A stretch of DNA of 64,000 nt from Flavobacterium sp. AED (GTDB taxonomy: Bacteria; Bacteroidota; Bacteroidia; Flavobacteriales; Flavobacteriaceae): positions 62,001 to 126,000 of the forward strand of contig NZ_JSYM01000006.1 of the NCBI RefSeq assembly GCF_000812945.1. The letters are read 5' to 3'. Positions within the stretch are counted from its first letter, which is position 1. Each line of letters begins with the position of its first letter. The notes below the pieces were generated by a model, which saw only the letters and a list, made by a program, of their open reading frames with translations, did not search any database and was not told the origin of the DNA. This document shows, one piece after another, positions 44,162 to 50,625 of the stretch. The position numbers and the translations under genes are program-made.

Positions 44162-45412
44162 TTACAATCCAAATGCTGTTTTAACTTGTTCTACAAAGTC
44201 TAATTTTTCCCAAGTAAACAATTCAACAGTAACTGTTTTTTCGTTTCCACCTGGAGCAGAGAAAGTTTTAGTTACCGTTTCTGGAGTACGTCCCATATGC
44301 CCGTAAGCTGCTGTTTCGCTGTAAATAGGATTTCTTAATTTTAAACGTTGCTCGATAAAGTAAGGACGCATATCAAAAATAGCTTCTACTTTCTTTGCAA
44401 TTTCACCATTGGTTAAACTCACTTTTGATGTTCCGTAAGTATCGATAAAAATACCCATTGGTTTTGCAACACCAATTGCATAAGAAACCTGTACTAAAAT
44501 CTCGTCAGCAACACCTGCCGCAACTAAGTTTTTAGCAATATGACGGGTTGCATAAGCAGCACTTCTGTCTACTTTACTTGGGTCTTTTCCAGAGAATGCA
44601 CCACCACCATGAGCACCTTTTCCACCGTAAGTATCCACAATGATTTTTCTTCCTGTAAGTCCAGTATCTCCGTGTGGTCCTCCAATTACGAATTTCCCGG
44701 TTGGATTAATATGGTATTGGATTTTATCATTAAATAAATGAGCATGTGCAGGATTTTTAGCAATAATCCTTGGAATCAAAATTTCAACTATGTCTTTTTT
44801 GATTTTTGCTAACATTGTAGCTTCTTCATCAAAATCATCGTGTTGTGTTGAGATTACAATAGCATCAATACGAGTTGGCTTATTGTCATCACTATATTCT
44901 AAAGTTACTTGAGATTTTGCATCAGGACGCAAATAAGTAATTTCGTTGTTTTCACGTCTTAAAATAGCTAATTCCTGCAATAATTTATGTGATAAATCAA
45001 GTGCCAATGGCATGTAATTGTCAGTTTCGTTAGTCGCATAACCAAACATCATTCCTTGGTCACCAGCTCCTTGTTCTTCAGGATTTTTTCTGTCAACCCC
45101 TTGATTGATGTCAGCAGATTGTTCGTGAATAGCAGAAAGGATTCCACAAGAATTGGCTTCAAACATGTATTCGCTTTTTGTGTAACCAATTTTCTTGATT
45201 ACGTCACGAGCGATTTGTTGTACGTCTAAATAGGTGTTAGATTTTACTTCACCAGCCAAAATTACTTGACCAGTAGTCACTAAAGTTTCGCAAGCTACTT
45301 TTGAGTCAGCATCAAATGCTAAAAAGTTATCGATTAACGCATCCGAAATTTGATCTGCAATTTTGTCTGGATGTCCTTCGCTTACAGATTCTGACGTAAA
45401 TAAATAGGCCAT
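44162..45412 (-). CDS. metK: S-adenosylmethionine synthetase
   Basis: A 416-residue enzyme making SAM from methionine and ATP. Visible motifs are FTSESVSEGHPDKIADQISDALID, GAGDQGMMFGYA, HINPTGKFVIGGPHGDTGLTGRKIIVDTYGG, the P-loop-like GGGAFSGKDPSKVDRSAAY, and the C-terminal FTWEKLDFV. The transcript leader carries a SAM-II-like riboswitch about 64 nt upstream of the ATG, so the gene is probably repressed by its own product. It is divergent from the metY operon. Confidence 0.97.
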   Translation of the reverse strand: MAYLFTSESVSEGHPDKIADQISDALIDNFLAFDADSKVACETLVTTGQVILAGEVKSNTYLDVQQIARDVIKKIGYTKSEYMFEANSCGILSAIHEQSADINQGVDRKNPEEQGAGDQGMMFGYATNETDNYMPLALDLSHKLLQELAILRRENNEITYLRPDAKSQVTLEYSDDNKPTRIDAIVISTQHDDFDEEATMLAKIKKDIVEILIPRIIAKNPAHAHLFNDKIQYHINPTGKFVIGGPHGDTGLTGRKIIVDTYGGKGAHGGGAFSGKDPSKVDRSAAYATRHIAKNLVAAGVADEILVQVSYAIGVAKPMGIFIDTYGTSKVSLTNGEIAKKVEAIFDMRPYFIEQRLKLRNPIYSETAAYGHMGRTPETVTKTFSAPGGNEKTVTVELFTWEKLDFVEQVKTAFGL

Positions 45413-45476
45413 AATAATTATTAGTTTAAAATTAAGCGAGAAAAAATAATTGCTGAAAAGGACTAAAGAAGAGTTT

Positions 45477-45571
45477 CTGCTTTAGCATTTTTTCTACTGA
45501 AAAATTTTCAGCATCCATAATGAATTCGTTTCATTATGAAGAGGTTGCAATCAGTTCAAATTTTTCCTCTT
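45477..45571 (-). ncRNA. SAM-II-like riboswitch with enlarged insert, metK leader
   Basis: On the minus strand, P1 is AAGAGG (45566-45571) with CCTCTT (45539-45544). Its loop reads TTTGAACTGATTGCAA, corresponding to the SAM-II core UUUnAACCGnAUUGCA. The 3' core is ATGCTAAAGCAG (45477-45488), corresponding to GCUAAAGCGG, and CTG...CAG replaces CCG...CGG, a pair-conserving change. Between lies an insert with hairpin CATAATGAA/TTCATTATG. P1 starts about 4 nt after the predicted transcription start. Downstream, CTTTAG (minus strand, 45463-45468) could pair with CTAAAG of the core as an alternative fold. Confidence 0.65.
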
Positions 45572-45582
45572 GTATTCGAGTG

Positions 45583-45612
45583 CAAATGTATGAAACCATT
45601 TTGAATTGCAAA
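45583..45612 (-). promoter_or_regulatory. metK promoter
   Basis: Minus strand TTTG (45609-45612), an 18-nt spacer and TACATTTG (45583-45590) match TTTG-N18-20-TAnnTTTG closely. The predicted transcription start, near 45575, is just outside the riboswitch P1 stem. Confidence 0.75.
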
Positions 45613-45657
45613 TTAATCTTTTGTTTTTTTTAATTTAAATGAAGAAATTTAACATAT

Positions 45658-45677
45658 TCTACTATTTCTATAGAGTT
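45658..45677 (+). promoter_or_regulatory. Possible third copy of the tauE/cysH operator motif
   Basis: TCTACTATTTCTATAGAGT resembles the motif RTCTACYAAAYCKATAGGRT found before tauE and cysH, with about three or four mismatches. It lies between the metK promoter and the leader A promoter. AT-rich sequence makes chance similarity possible. Confidence 0.25.
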
Positions 45678-45698
45678 TATAAAATAAATTGATTTTTG

Positions 45699-45730
45699 TT
45701 TGGTAGATTCAAAAAAAGTTTGCAATTTTG
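45699..45730 (+). promoter_or_regulatory. Promoter of leader cassette A (metY operon)
   Basis: TTTG (45699-45702), a 20-nt spacer and CAATTTTG (45723-45730), one mismatch from TAnnTTTG. The predicted start near 45737 is about 14 nt before the leader ATG. Confidence 0.5.
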
Positions 45731-45750
45731 CTTCATCAAATAACAGAAAA

Positions 45751-45819
45751 ATGAAATTAGTTACTATCAATATGTGTTGCATGATGCCGGAATCTTCCGC
45801 AGAGTGCACTATTGTATAG
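45751..45819 (+). CDS. Met/Cys leader peptide A
   Basis: A 22-codon ORF with ATG 45751 and stop TAG 45817-45819. The peptide contains NMCCMMP at residues 7-13, five consecutive Met or Cys codons (45772-45786), and a further Cys at 19. Codon content, the position just after a promoter, and an intrinsic terminator 30 nt past the stop all fit an attenuator leader peptide. Its 3' part contains CCGCAGAG (45797-45804), a copy of one arm of the downstream terminator. The peptide itself probably has no function beyond being translated. Confidence 0.7.
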   Translation: MKLVTINMCCMMPESSAECTIV

Positions 45820-45874
45820 TTTTAAATTTTAAAAATATATAAGTAAGACCTCTGCTAACCGCAGAGGTTTTTTT
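45799..45874 (+). terminator. Attenuator A: antiterminator arm plus intrinsic terminator
   Basis: The terminator stem CCTCTGC (45849-45855)/GCAGAGG (45861-45867) is followed by seven Ts. GCAGAG at 45799-45804, inside the leader ORF, can pair instead with CTCTGC at 45850-45855. A ribosome stalled at codons 8-12 would leave this arm free (readthrough). A ribosome at the stop codon, 15 nt past the arm, would mask it (termination). Confidence 0.7.
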
Positions 45875-45960
45875 ATTTTATGTTGAATTCATGATTTGAA
45901 AATTTGAAGAAATAAAAAGAAAGATAAATTCAATTTTGTCAAACTGATAAATAAAATCCA

Positions 45961-46041
45961 ATGGTTAAAACAGTAGTAAATAAAATAATGATGTGTTGTA
46001 TGATGCGTATGTGCATCCCAATTTGCTATTGCCAAAAGTGA
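45961..46041 (+). CDS. Met/Cys leader peptide B
   Basis: A 26-codon ORF (ATG 45961, TGA 46039-46041). Residues 10-24 read MMCCMMRMCIPICYC: ten of fifteen are Met or Cys. Upstream lies a weak promoter-like TTTG (45903-45906) and CAATTTTG (45931-45938), with a 24-nt spacer. A strong terminator follows 31 nt past the stop, and metY begins 91 nt after that. The last codons overlap the antiterminator arm CCAAAAG. This is the most Met/Cys-dense of the four leaders. Confidence 0.8.
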   Translation: MVKTVVNKIMMCCMMRMCIPICYCQK

Positions 46042-46111
46042 AAGATATAATCTTTGTTATAGTTCCAACTATAAGTCCTTTTGGTAAGCCATCCAAAAGG
46101 ACTTTTTTTTT
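46032..46111 (+). terminator. Attenuator B: antiterminator arm plus intrinsic terminator before metY
   Basis: A 12-bp terminator stem AAGTCCTTTTGG (46073-46084)/CCAAAAGGACTT (46093-46104) ends in nine Ts. A copy of the 3' arm, CCAAAAG (46032-46038), abuts the leader stop codon and can pair with CTTTTGG (46078-46084), destroying the terminator. The position at the stop codon means complete translation would block this pairing. Confidence 0.8.
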
Positions 46112-46202
46112 GTCCAACAATACGAAAACATTAAAATAAATTATAAAAACAATAAGTATCAAAATTTAAAATTAATAACACTAATATTAAAATCTAATCA
46201 TC

Positions 46203-47495
46203 ATGAGTACACAAAAATTTGCAACAAACGCATTACACGCAGGACACGACGTAACAAAAAACGCAGGAACTAGAGCCGTTCCTATTTATCAAACCAGTTC
46301 TTATGTTTTCAATAACTCGGAACATGCCGCTAATCTTTTTGGTCTTGCGGAATCGGGATTTATCTATACCAGATTGAATAATCCAACAAATGATATTCTG
46401 GAACAACGGTTAGCGACTTTAGAGGGAGGGATTGGAGCAGTAGTCACTGCATCAGGAACTGCCGCAATTGCCACAACGTTATTGGTATTGCTAAAAGCGG
46501 GTGACCATATTGTGGCTTCTAACAGCTTGTATGGCGGAACGTATAATTTATTAAAAGTTACGCTGCCAAGATTAGGTATCACCACCACATTTGTTGATCC
46601 ATCCGATCCGGCTAATTTTAAAAATGCTGCGAAGGAAAATACCAGAGCATTCTTTGTGGAATCTTTGGGGAATCCAAAATTAGATGTATTGGATTTGAAA
46701 GCTATTTCGGCTGAAGCCAAAGCATTCAAAGTGCCTTTTATTGTTGATAATACGGTTGCGTCTCCGTATTTACTGAACCCAATTCAATATGGAGCCGATG
46801 TTGTTATTCACTCTTTGACGAAATACATAACAGGTAACGGAACTTCCCTGGGAGGTGTTATTATTGATGCAGGAAATTTTGATTGGACGAATGGGAAATT
46901 CCCGGAATTTACAGAACCTTCTGCGGGTTATCATGGATTAGTCTATCACGAAGCACTTGGAAATGCAGCTTTCATTGCTAAAGTTCGTATAGAAGGGTTG
47001 CGGGATTATGGTGCTGCTTTGAGTCCGTTCAATGCGTTCCAGATTATTCAAGGATTAGAAACGTTGCCTATTCGAGTTCAAAGACATAGCGATAATGCTT
47101 TGGCTTTAGCCCAATGGTTGGAAAATCAGGAAGAGGTGGCATGGGTAAATTATCCGGGATTGAAATCGAGTAAATATTATCTTTTAGGACAGGAATATTT
47201 GCCAAAGGGGCAAAGCGGAGTAGTTACTTTTGGATTAAAAGGAGGATTTGAAGCTGCTAAAAAAGTAGCCGATGAAACTAAAATATTCTCTCTTCTTGCG
47301 AATATTGGCGATACAAAATCACTGATTATTCATCCTGCCAGTACCACACACCAGCAATTGTCTGACGAGGAACAAATTGCAACGGGAGTTTCTAAAGATT
47401 TAATCCGACTTTCTGTTGGTTTAGAAGATATAGAAGATTTGAAAGGGGATTTGAAAGCCGTTTTCGAAAGTATAAAAAAATCTCAATTGGTATAA
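46203..47495 (+). CDS. metY: O-acetylhomoserine sulfhydrylase (PLP-dependent)
   Basis: A 430-residue Cys/Met metabolism PLP enzyme. The N-terminal FATNALHAGHDVTKNAGTRAVPIYQTSSYVF, the Tyr/Arg pair in FIYTRLNNPTND, and the PLP lysine in HSLTKYITGNGTSLGG are typical of MetY; the length (about 430, longer than MetB) also fits. It makes homocysteine from O-acetylhomoserine and sulfide and may also make cysteine from O-acetylserine. It is the first structural gene after the two tandem leader cassettes and is followed by metX-like and HSD-like genes. Confidence 0.93.
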   Translation: MSTQKFATNALHAGHDVTKNAGTRAVPIYQTSSYVFNNSEHAANLFGLAESGFIYTRLNNPTNDILEQRLATLEGGIGAVVTASGTAAIATTLLVLLKAGDHIVASNSLYGGTYNLLKVTLPRLGITTTFVDPSDPANFKNAAKENTRAFFVESLGNPKLDVLDLKAISAEAKAFKVPFIVDNTVASPYLLNPIQYGADVVIHSLTKYITGNGTSLGGVIIDAGNFDWTNGKFPEFTEPSAGYHGLVYHEALGNAAFIAKVRIEGLRDYGAALSPFNAFQIIQGLETLPIRVQRHSDNALALAQWLENQEEVAWVNYPGLKSSKYYLLGQEYLPKGQSGVVTFGLKGGFEAAKKVADETKIFSLLANIGDTKSLIIHPASTTHQQLSDEEQIATGVSKDLIRLSVGLEDIEDLKGDLKAVFESIKKSQLV

Positions 47496-47519
47496 AAGTT
47501 TGTTTTTTGGTAGTTAAAC

Positions 47520-47556
47520 TGTCTTTGGTTTATTGGTCAGGCCAAAGGCGGTTTTT
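47520..47556 (+). terminator. Stem-loop between metY and the first metX-like gene
   Basis: GTCTTTGG/CCAAAGGC pair over 8 bp with one G-T, loop of about 12 nt, followed by GGTTTTT. It may partly terminate or protect the metY transcript. Confidence 0.5.
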
Positions 47557-47644
47557 CTTAAAAATAGGGAACAGAAATGTGTAGTAAGAATTTGTCACCA
47601 TCAAAATCAAATTTTAATCAATTCAGTCTTAAAAATTATTTAAA

Positions 47645-48646
47645 ATGAAAAATATAGAAAAAATAGATCTCTTTAATTTTGATTTAGAAATAGGGAAGCA
47701 GAAACCATACATTTCTTTATCGTATCAAGTTTTTGGTCAGCCTATTGGTGGTTATCCAATTATTGTAGTGAATCATTCTTTAACAGGAAATTCAAATATT
47801 AGTGGTGAAAAGGGCTGGTGGAATGGTATAATAGGAGAAAATAAAGCCATTGATACTAATTATTTTACGGTTATCGCTTTTAATATTCCTGGAAATGGAT
47901 ATGATGATGTCATTGGAAATCTTATCGATAATTACCGTGATTTTACCGTTCGTGACATTGCTCGGATTTTTTGGGAAGGATTGTCTTTTTTGAAAGTTGA
48001 AAATCTTTTTGCTGTTATTGGCGGAAGTCTGGGAGGTGCAATTGCATGGGAAATGGCAGTTTTGCAACCTGATAAAATTGAAAATCTAATTCCTATTGCT
48101 ACAGATTGGAAAGCTACAGATTGGGTAATTGCGAATGTTTTGATTCAAGATCAAATTCTTAATCACTCGGATGACCCGATTGTGGATGCTCGATTACATG
48201 CTACATTATTGTATAGAACGCCAGAATATGTGAATCAAAGATTTCAGAGAAATAAACTGGACAATTCTTCTATTCTCCAAATCGAAAATTGGTTGCTTGA
48301 TCATGGGTTTAAATTGAAAGACAGGTATCGATTGGCAGCTTATAAATTGATGAATCATTTGCTGAAAACGAATGATATTACCCGCAATAGAAAAGATTTT
48401 TTGGCTGTAGCCAATACTATTCAAGCGAATATTCATCTTGTAGCAATTGATTCGGATTACTTGTTTATTGTTGATGAAAGCCGCAAAACCTATTTTGGAT
48501 TGAAAAATATAAAGCAAAATGTTTTCTATCACCAAATCCAATCCATTCATGGGCATGATGCTTTTTTAATAGAATTCAATCAATTGTCAGATATTTTAAA
48601 CCCCATTTTGAACAATCACAAACAACCAAATTATGTCAACGCTTAG
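47645..48646 (+). CDS. MetX-like alpha/beta hydrolase (homoserine O-acetyltransferase family), copy 1
   Basis: A 333-residue alpha/beta-fold protein of the MetX group. Oxyanion region HSLTGNS, GWWNGIIGENKAID, the nucleophile elbow IGGSLGG (Ser near 127), the acid in IDSDYLF and the His in HGHDAFL give a complete Ser-Asp-His triad. It lacks the GSTGPSS...TGxxYGxxFP stretch of standard MetX, so the acyl donor or acceptor may differ. It follows metY by about 150 bp and overlaps the HSD-like gene by 14 bp. A short ORF ending at its ATG (ATGA overlap) could couple its translation. Confidence 0.85.
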   Translation: MKNIEKIDLFNFDLEIGKQKPYISLSYQVFGQPIGGYPIIVVNHSLTGNSNISGEKGWWNGIIGENKAIDTNYFTVIAFNIPGNGYDDVIGNLIDNYRDFTVRDIARIFWEGLSFLKVENLFAVIGGSLGGAIAWEMAVLQPDKIENLIPIATDWKATDWVIANVLIQDQILNHSDDPIVDARLHATLLYRTPEYVNQRFQRNKLDNSSILQIENWLLDHGFKLKDRYRLAAYKLMNHLLKTNDITRNRKDFLAVANTIQANIHLVAIDSDYLFIVDESRKTYFGLKNIKQNVFYHQIQSIHGHDAFLIEFNQLSDILNPILNNHKQPNYVNA

Positions 48647-49751
48647 AATAAACGTCGTGCTTTTTGGAATAGGAAATATAGGAGGCGCATTAATACAGCA
48701 AGTCCTGGAAAGTCAGCAATTTTTTCTTGAAAAGAAGAATATCGAATTGCGTTTTCCAATAATAACCAATTCCAGTTTAGCTTTTTTTGAAAAAGAAGGC
48801 TTGAAAAATACTTGGGAAGCTAATTTTGCGCAATCGGCAATTCCTTTCCGAGTGGAAGATATTATCGAGTATACAGAAAACCAAGGATTAGAAAATTTAA
48901 TTGCTATTGATGCTACTGCCAGTCCAGAATTGGTAAAATCCTATATCTCATTAATACAAAACGGATTTCATATAGTATCTGCTAATAAAATTGCCAATAC
49001 TTTGCATCATGATTTTTACAAAGAAATCCGTAGAAACTTAAAGAAGTTCGATAAAAGTTATTTGTACGAAACGAGTGTAGGTAAAGGTTTGCCAATTATT
49101 AATACCATTAGGGACTTGCATTTTTCAGGTGAAAAAATCACGAAGATACGTGGTGTTTTTTCCAGTTCATTGAGTTATATCTTTAATAGATTCGGAAATG
49201 AAAAGCTTCCTTTTTCGAAAGTTCTTCAAGACGCTGAAAAACTAGGTTACACTAATACCGATTCTCGGGAAGACTTATCCGGAAATGATGTTGCCGAAAA
49301 ATTATTGGTTTTAGCCAGAGAAATCGAACTACAAGTTGAGATTACTGAGGTAAAAATCACGTCTTTATTGCTGCCAAATCTAAATAAAAAACACAAAAAA
49401 TCAGAATACGCTTCTCGTAAAGATTTATTTGATGCACCTTATAAAATTGCAAAATTGACTCAAAAAGAAAACCATGTTTTAAGATATATAGGAGAAATAG
49501 ATGTTGAAAGTAATACTCTCGAAGTCAAATTAGTTTCTGAGCCAATTAATTCCGCTCTCGGTCAATTAAAAGGAACGGATAATTTAGTTGAAATTTATAC
49601 TAAATCTAATGGTGTGAATCCAATCATAATTCACGGCGGAGGTATAGGAAAGCAAATTGTTGCTCGTGGTGTGCTCAACGATATTTTGAAAATTACAGAT
49701 CGAATGCAACAATTGGATCAAACGAAATATAAAGAAACAGTTTGGTTGTAA
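48633..49751 (+). CDS. Stand-alone homoserine dehydrogenase-like protein with a diverged active site
   Basis: 372 residues matching the HSD half of ThrA: the nucleotide-binding start VVLFGIGNIGGALIQ, the Ser-Ala-Asn-Lys segment SANKIANTL, YLYETSVGKGLPIINTI, and a C-terminal domain ending IIIHGGGIGKQIVARGVLNDILKI. Compared with the ThrA encoded at 51863-54277, the substrate signature TEPDPREDL is changed to TNTDSREDL. This loses the Glu that binds homoserine, while the catalytic Asp and Lys (GNDVAEK) remain. It lacks the kinase half. It may be a specialised or weakened dehydrogenase. Confidence 0.85.
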   Translation: MSTLRINVVLFGIGNIGGALIQQVLESQQFFLEKKNIELRFPIITNSSLAFFEKEGLKNTWEANFAQSAIPFRVEDIIEYTENQGLENLIAIDATASPELVKSYISLIQNGFHIVSANKIANTLHHDFYKEIRRNLKKFDKSYLYETSVGKGLPIINTIRDLHFSGEKITKIRGVFSSSLSYIFNRFGNEKLPFSKVLQDAEKLGYTNTDSREDLSGNDVAEKLLVLAREIELQVEITEVKITSLLLPNLNKKHKKSEYASRKDLFDAPYKIAKLTQKENHVLRYIGEIDVESNTLEVKLVSEPINSALGQLKGTDNLVEIYTKSNGVNPIIIHGGGIGKQIVARGVLNDILKITDRMQQLDQTKYKETVWL

Positions 49752-49788
49752 TCACGATTGTAATTGCTGTTAAATTTTTTGACTTTTA

Positions 49789-49820
49789 TTTGGAAAATTC
49801 AAAAACAATTAGCATATTTG
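49789..49820 (+). promoter_or_regulatory. Promoter of leader cassette C
   Basis: TTTG (49789-49792), a 20-nt spacer and CATATTTG (49813-49820), one mismatch from TAnnTTTG. The predicted start near 49827 is 14 nt before the leader ATG, the same spacing as for cassette A. Confidence 0.5.
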
Positions 49821-49840
49821 CTATAAGAAAAAAAACAAAG

Positions 49841-49909
49841 ATGAAATTTAATGTGTGCAATATGTCAAAAGCCATTCAGGAGAAATCCTGCGGGTCGCTT
49901 GTTGCTTAA
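49841..49909 (+). CDS. Leader peptide C
   Basis: A 22-codon ORF (ATG 49841, TAA 49907-49909), the same length as leader A and with a similar start (MKFNVCNM versus MKLVTINM). It holds Cys at 6, Met at 8 and Cys at 17 (SCGS), so it is less Met/Cys-dense than A or B. It lies between a promoter-like sequence and a 10-bp terminator and carries a near copy of a terminator arm in its last codons. The shared design supports a real leader, although the low density of control codons weakens the Met/Cys argument for this copy. Confidence 0.5.
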   Translation: MKFNVCNMSKAIQEKSCGSLVA

Positions 49910-49967
49910 ATTTAAATTAAAAATTTATATAGCAAAAGCCTCCCGGATAACGGGAGGCTTTTTTTTT
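49891..49967 (+). terminator. Attenuator C: antiterminator arm plus intrinsic terminator
   Basis: A 10-bp terminator stem AAGCCTCCCG (49936-49945)/CGGGAGGCTT (49951-49960) with a run of nine Ts. CGGGTCGCTT (49891-49900), in the leader ORF and 6 nt before its stop codon, matches the 3' arm at 8 of 10 positions and could pair with the 5' arm, leaving a 2x2 mismatch. Confidence 0.65.
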
Positions 49968-50014
49968 GAAATGCATCGGTCGTGATTTTTTAAACATAAA
50001 AAAACAAGAATAAA

Positions 50015-50104
50015 ATGAATACGTTAAATCTACAGAAAACAAATAATTCCAAGGTCAAAAACATGATTTGTGCCAATGCCATTATGTGTATTCACGTCTG
50101 TTGA
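50015..50104 (+). CDS. Met/Cys leader peptide D
   Basis: A 29-codon ORF (ATG 50015, TGA 50102-50104). The second half reads MICANAIMCIHVC, with Met at 17 and 24 and Cys at 19, 25 and 29; the last codon before the stop is Cys. An internal ATG at 50063 would give a 13-residue version. No good promoter lies between the cassette C terminator and this ORF, so transcription probably comes through cassette C. A 14-bp terminator follows. Confidence 0.65.
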   Translation: MNTLNLQKTNNSKVKNMICANAIMCIHVC

Positions 50105-50106
50105 TT

Positions 50107-50170
50107 CCAGAAGTATAAGTTTATAACACAACTTAAAACCCTTTTGGATATCTATCTAAAAGGGTTTTTT
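50107..50170 (+). terminator. Attenuator D: antiterminator arm plus intrinsic terminator
   Basis: The terminator stem AAAACCCTTTTGGA (50135-50148) pairs with 50155-50168, followed by a T run. CCAGAAG (50107-50113), starting 2 nt after the leader stop, can pair with CTTTTGG (50141-50147) over 7 bp with one G-U, giving an antiterminator that a ribosome at the stop would cover. Confidence 0.7.
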
Positions 50171-50243
50171 CATTTATTCTGAATTTGTTTCAGAATCTAT
50201 AATTAATTAAAAAGAAAAAAATAACAGCTAATATCTTAAAATT

Positions 50244-50453
50244 ATGAGAACATTAAAATATTTCCCAAGAACCTTTCGGTTGCTAAAAAACTTTAGTTTC
50301 AGGAACAAAACAGAAAATAGTAGCGATTCAAAAAATGAATTGATTCATCCAAGATTTGAAGTGTCAAAAAACGATCCTTTGGCACAAAAAATAGTACCAA
50401 ATTCTTTGCTTTTTCTAATGTATTCAGAAGAGAATGAAGAGCTTTTTATTTAA
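50244..50453 (+). CDS. Unknown 69-residue protein downstream of attenuator D
   Basis: A 69-residue ORF with a basic N-terminus (RTLKYFPRTFRLLKNFSFRNK), a polar middle and an acidic end (SEENEELFI), without signal peptide or membrane helix. I do not recognise it. It is the first ORF after the tandem leader cassettes C and D and before the SAM-I riboswitch, so its expression should follow those attenuators if it is real. It could also be a chance frame on the way to the next gene. Confidence 0.35.
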   Translation: MRTLKYFPRTFRLLKNFSFRNKTENSSDSKNELIHPRFEVSKNDPLAQKIVPNSLLFLMYSEENEELFI

Positions 50454-50508
50454 AAAATCGAATTTCAAGATTGGTTTTGATTCCTTGATATTGTTACTTA
50501 AAGTTGTT

Positions 50509-50559
50509 TTTTCGACGAAGTAGAAAGCCCATGTACTGGTACTATTCCTTCGTCGAAAA
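50509..50559 (+). terminator. Stem-loop between the 69-residue ORF and the SAM-I riboswitch
   Basis: A 12-bp perfect stem TTTTCGACGAAG (50509-50520)/CTTCGTCGAAAA (50548-50559) with a 27-nt loop. No T run follows, so it may be an RNA-stability element or a weak terminator. Confidence 0.45.
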
Positions 50560-50625
50560 GGCAATTGTGAGTTGCTTTTCCAGATTGTTTTTCAATGAAA
50601 CAATTAGAATCAATTCTTATAAAAA

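Noticed and set aside
45965..46162. A minus-strand 65-residue frame covering leader B
   Set aside because: It is the antisense of the leader and terminator, with low-complexity hydrophobic composition and no promoter; the plus-strand leader explains the region.
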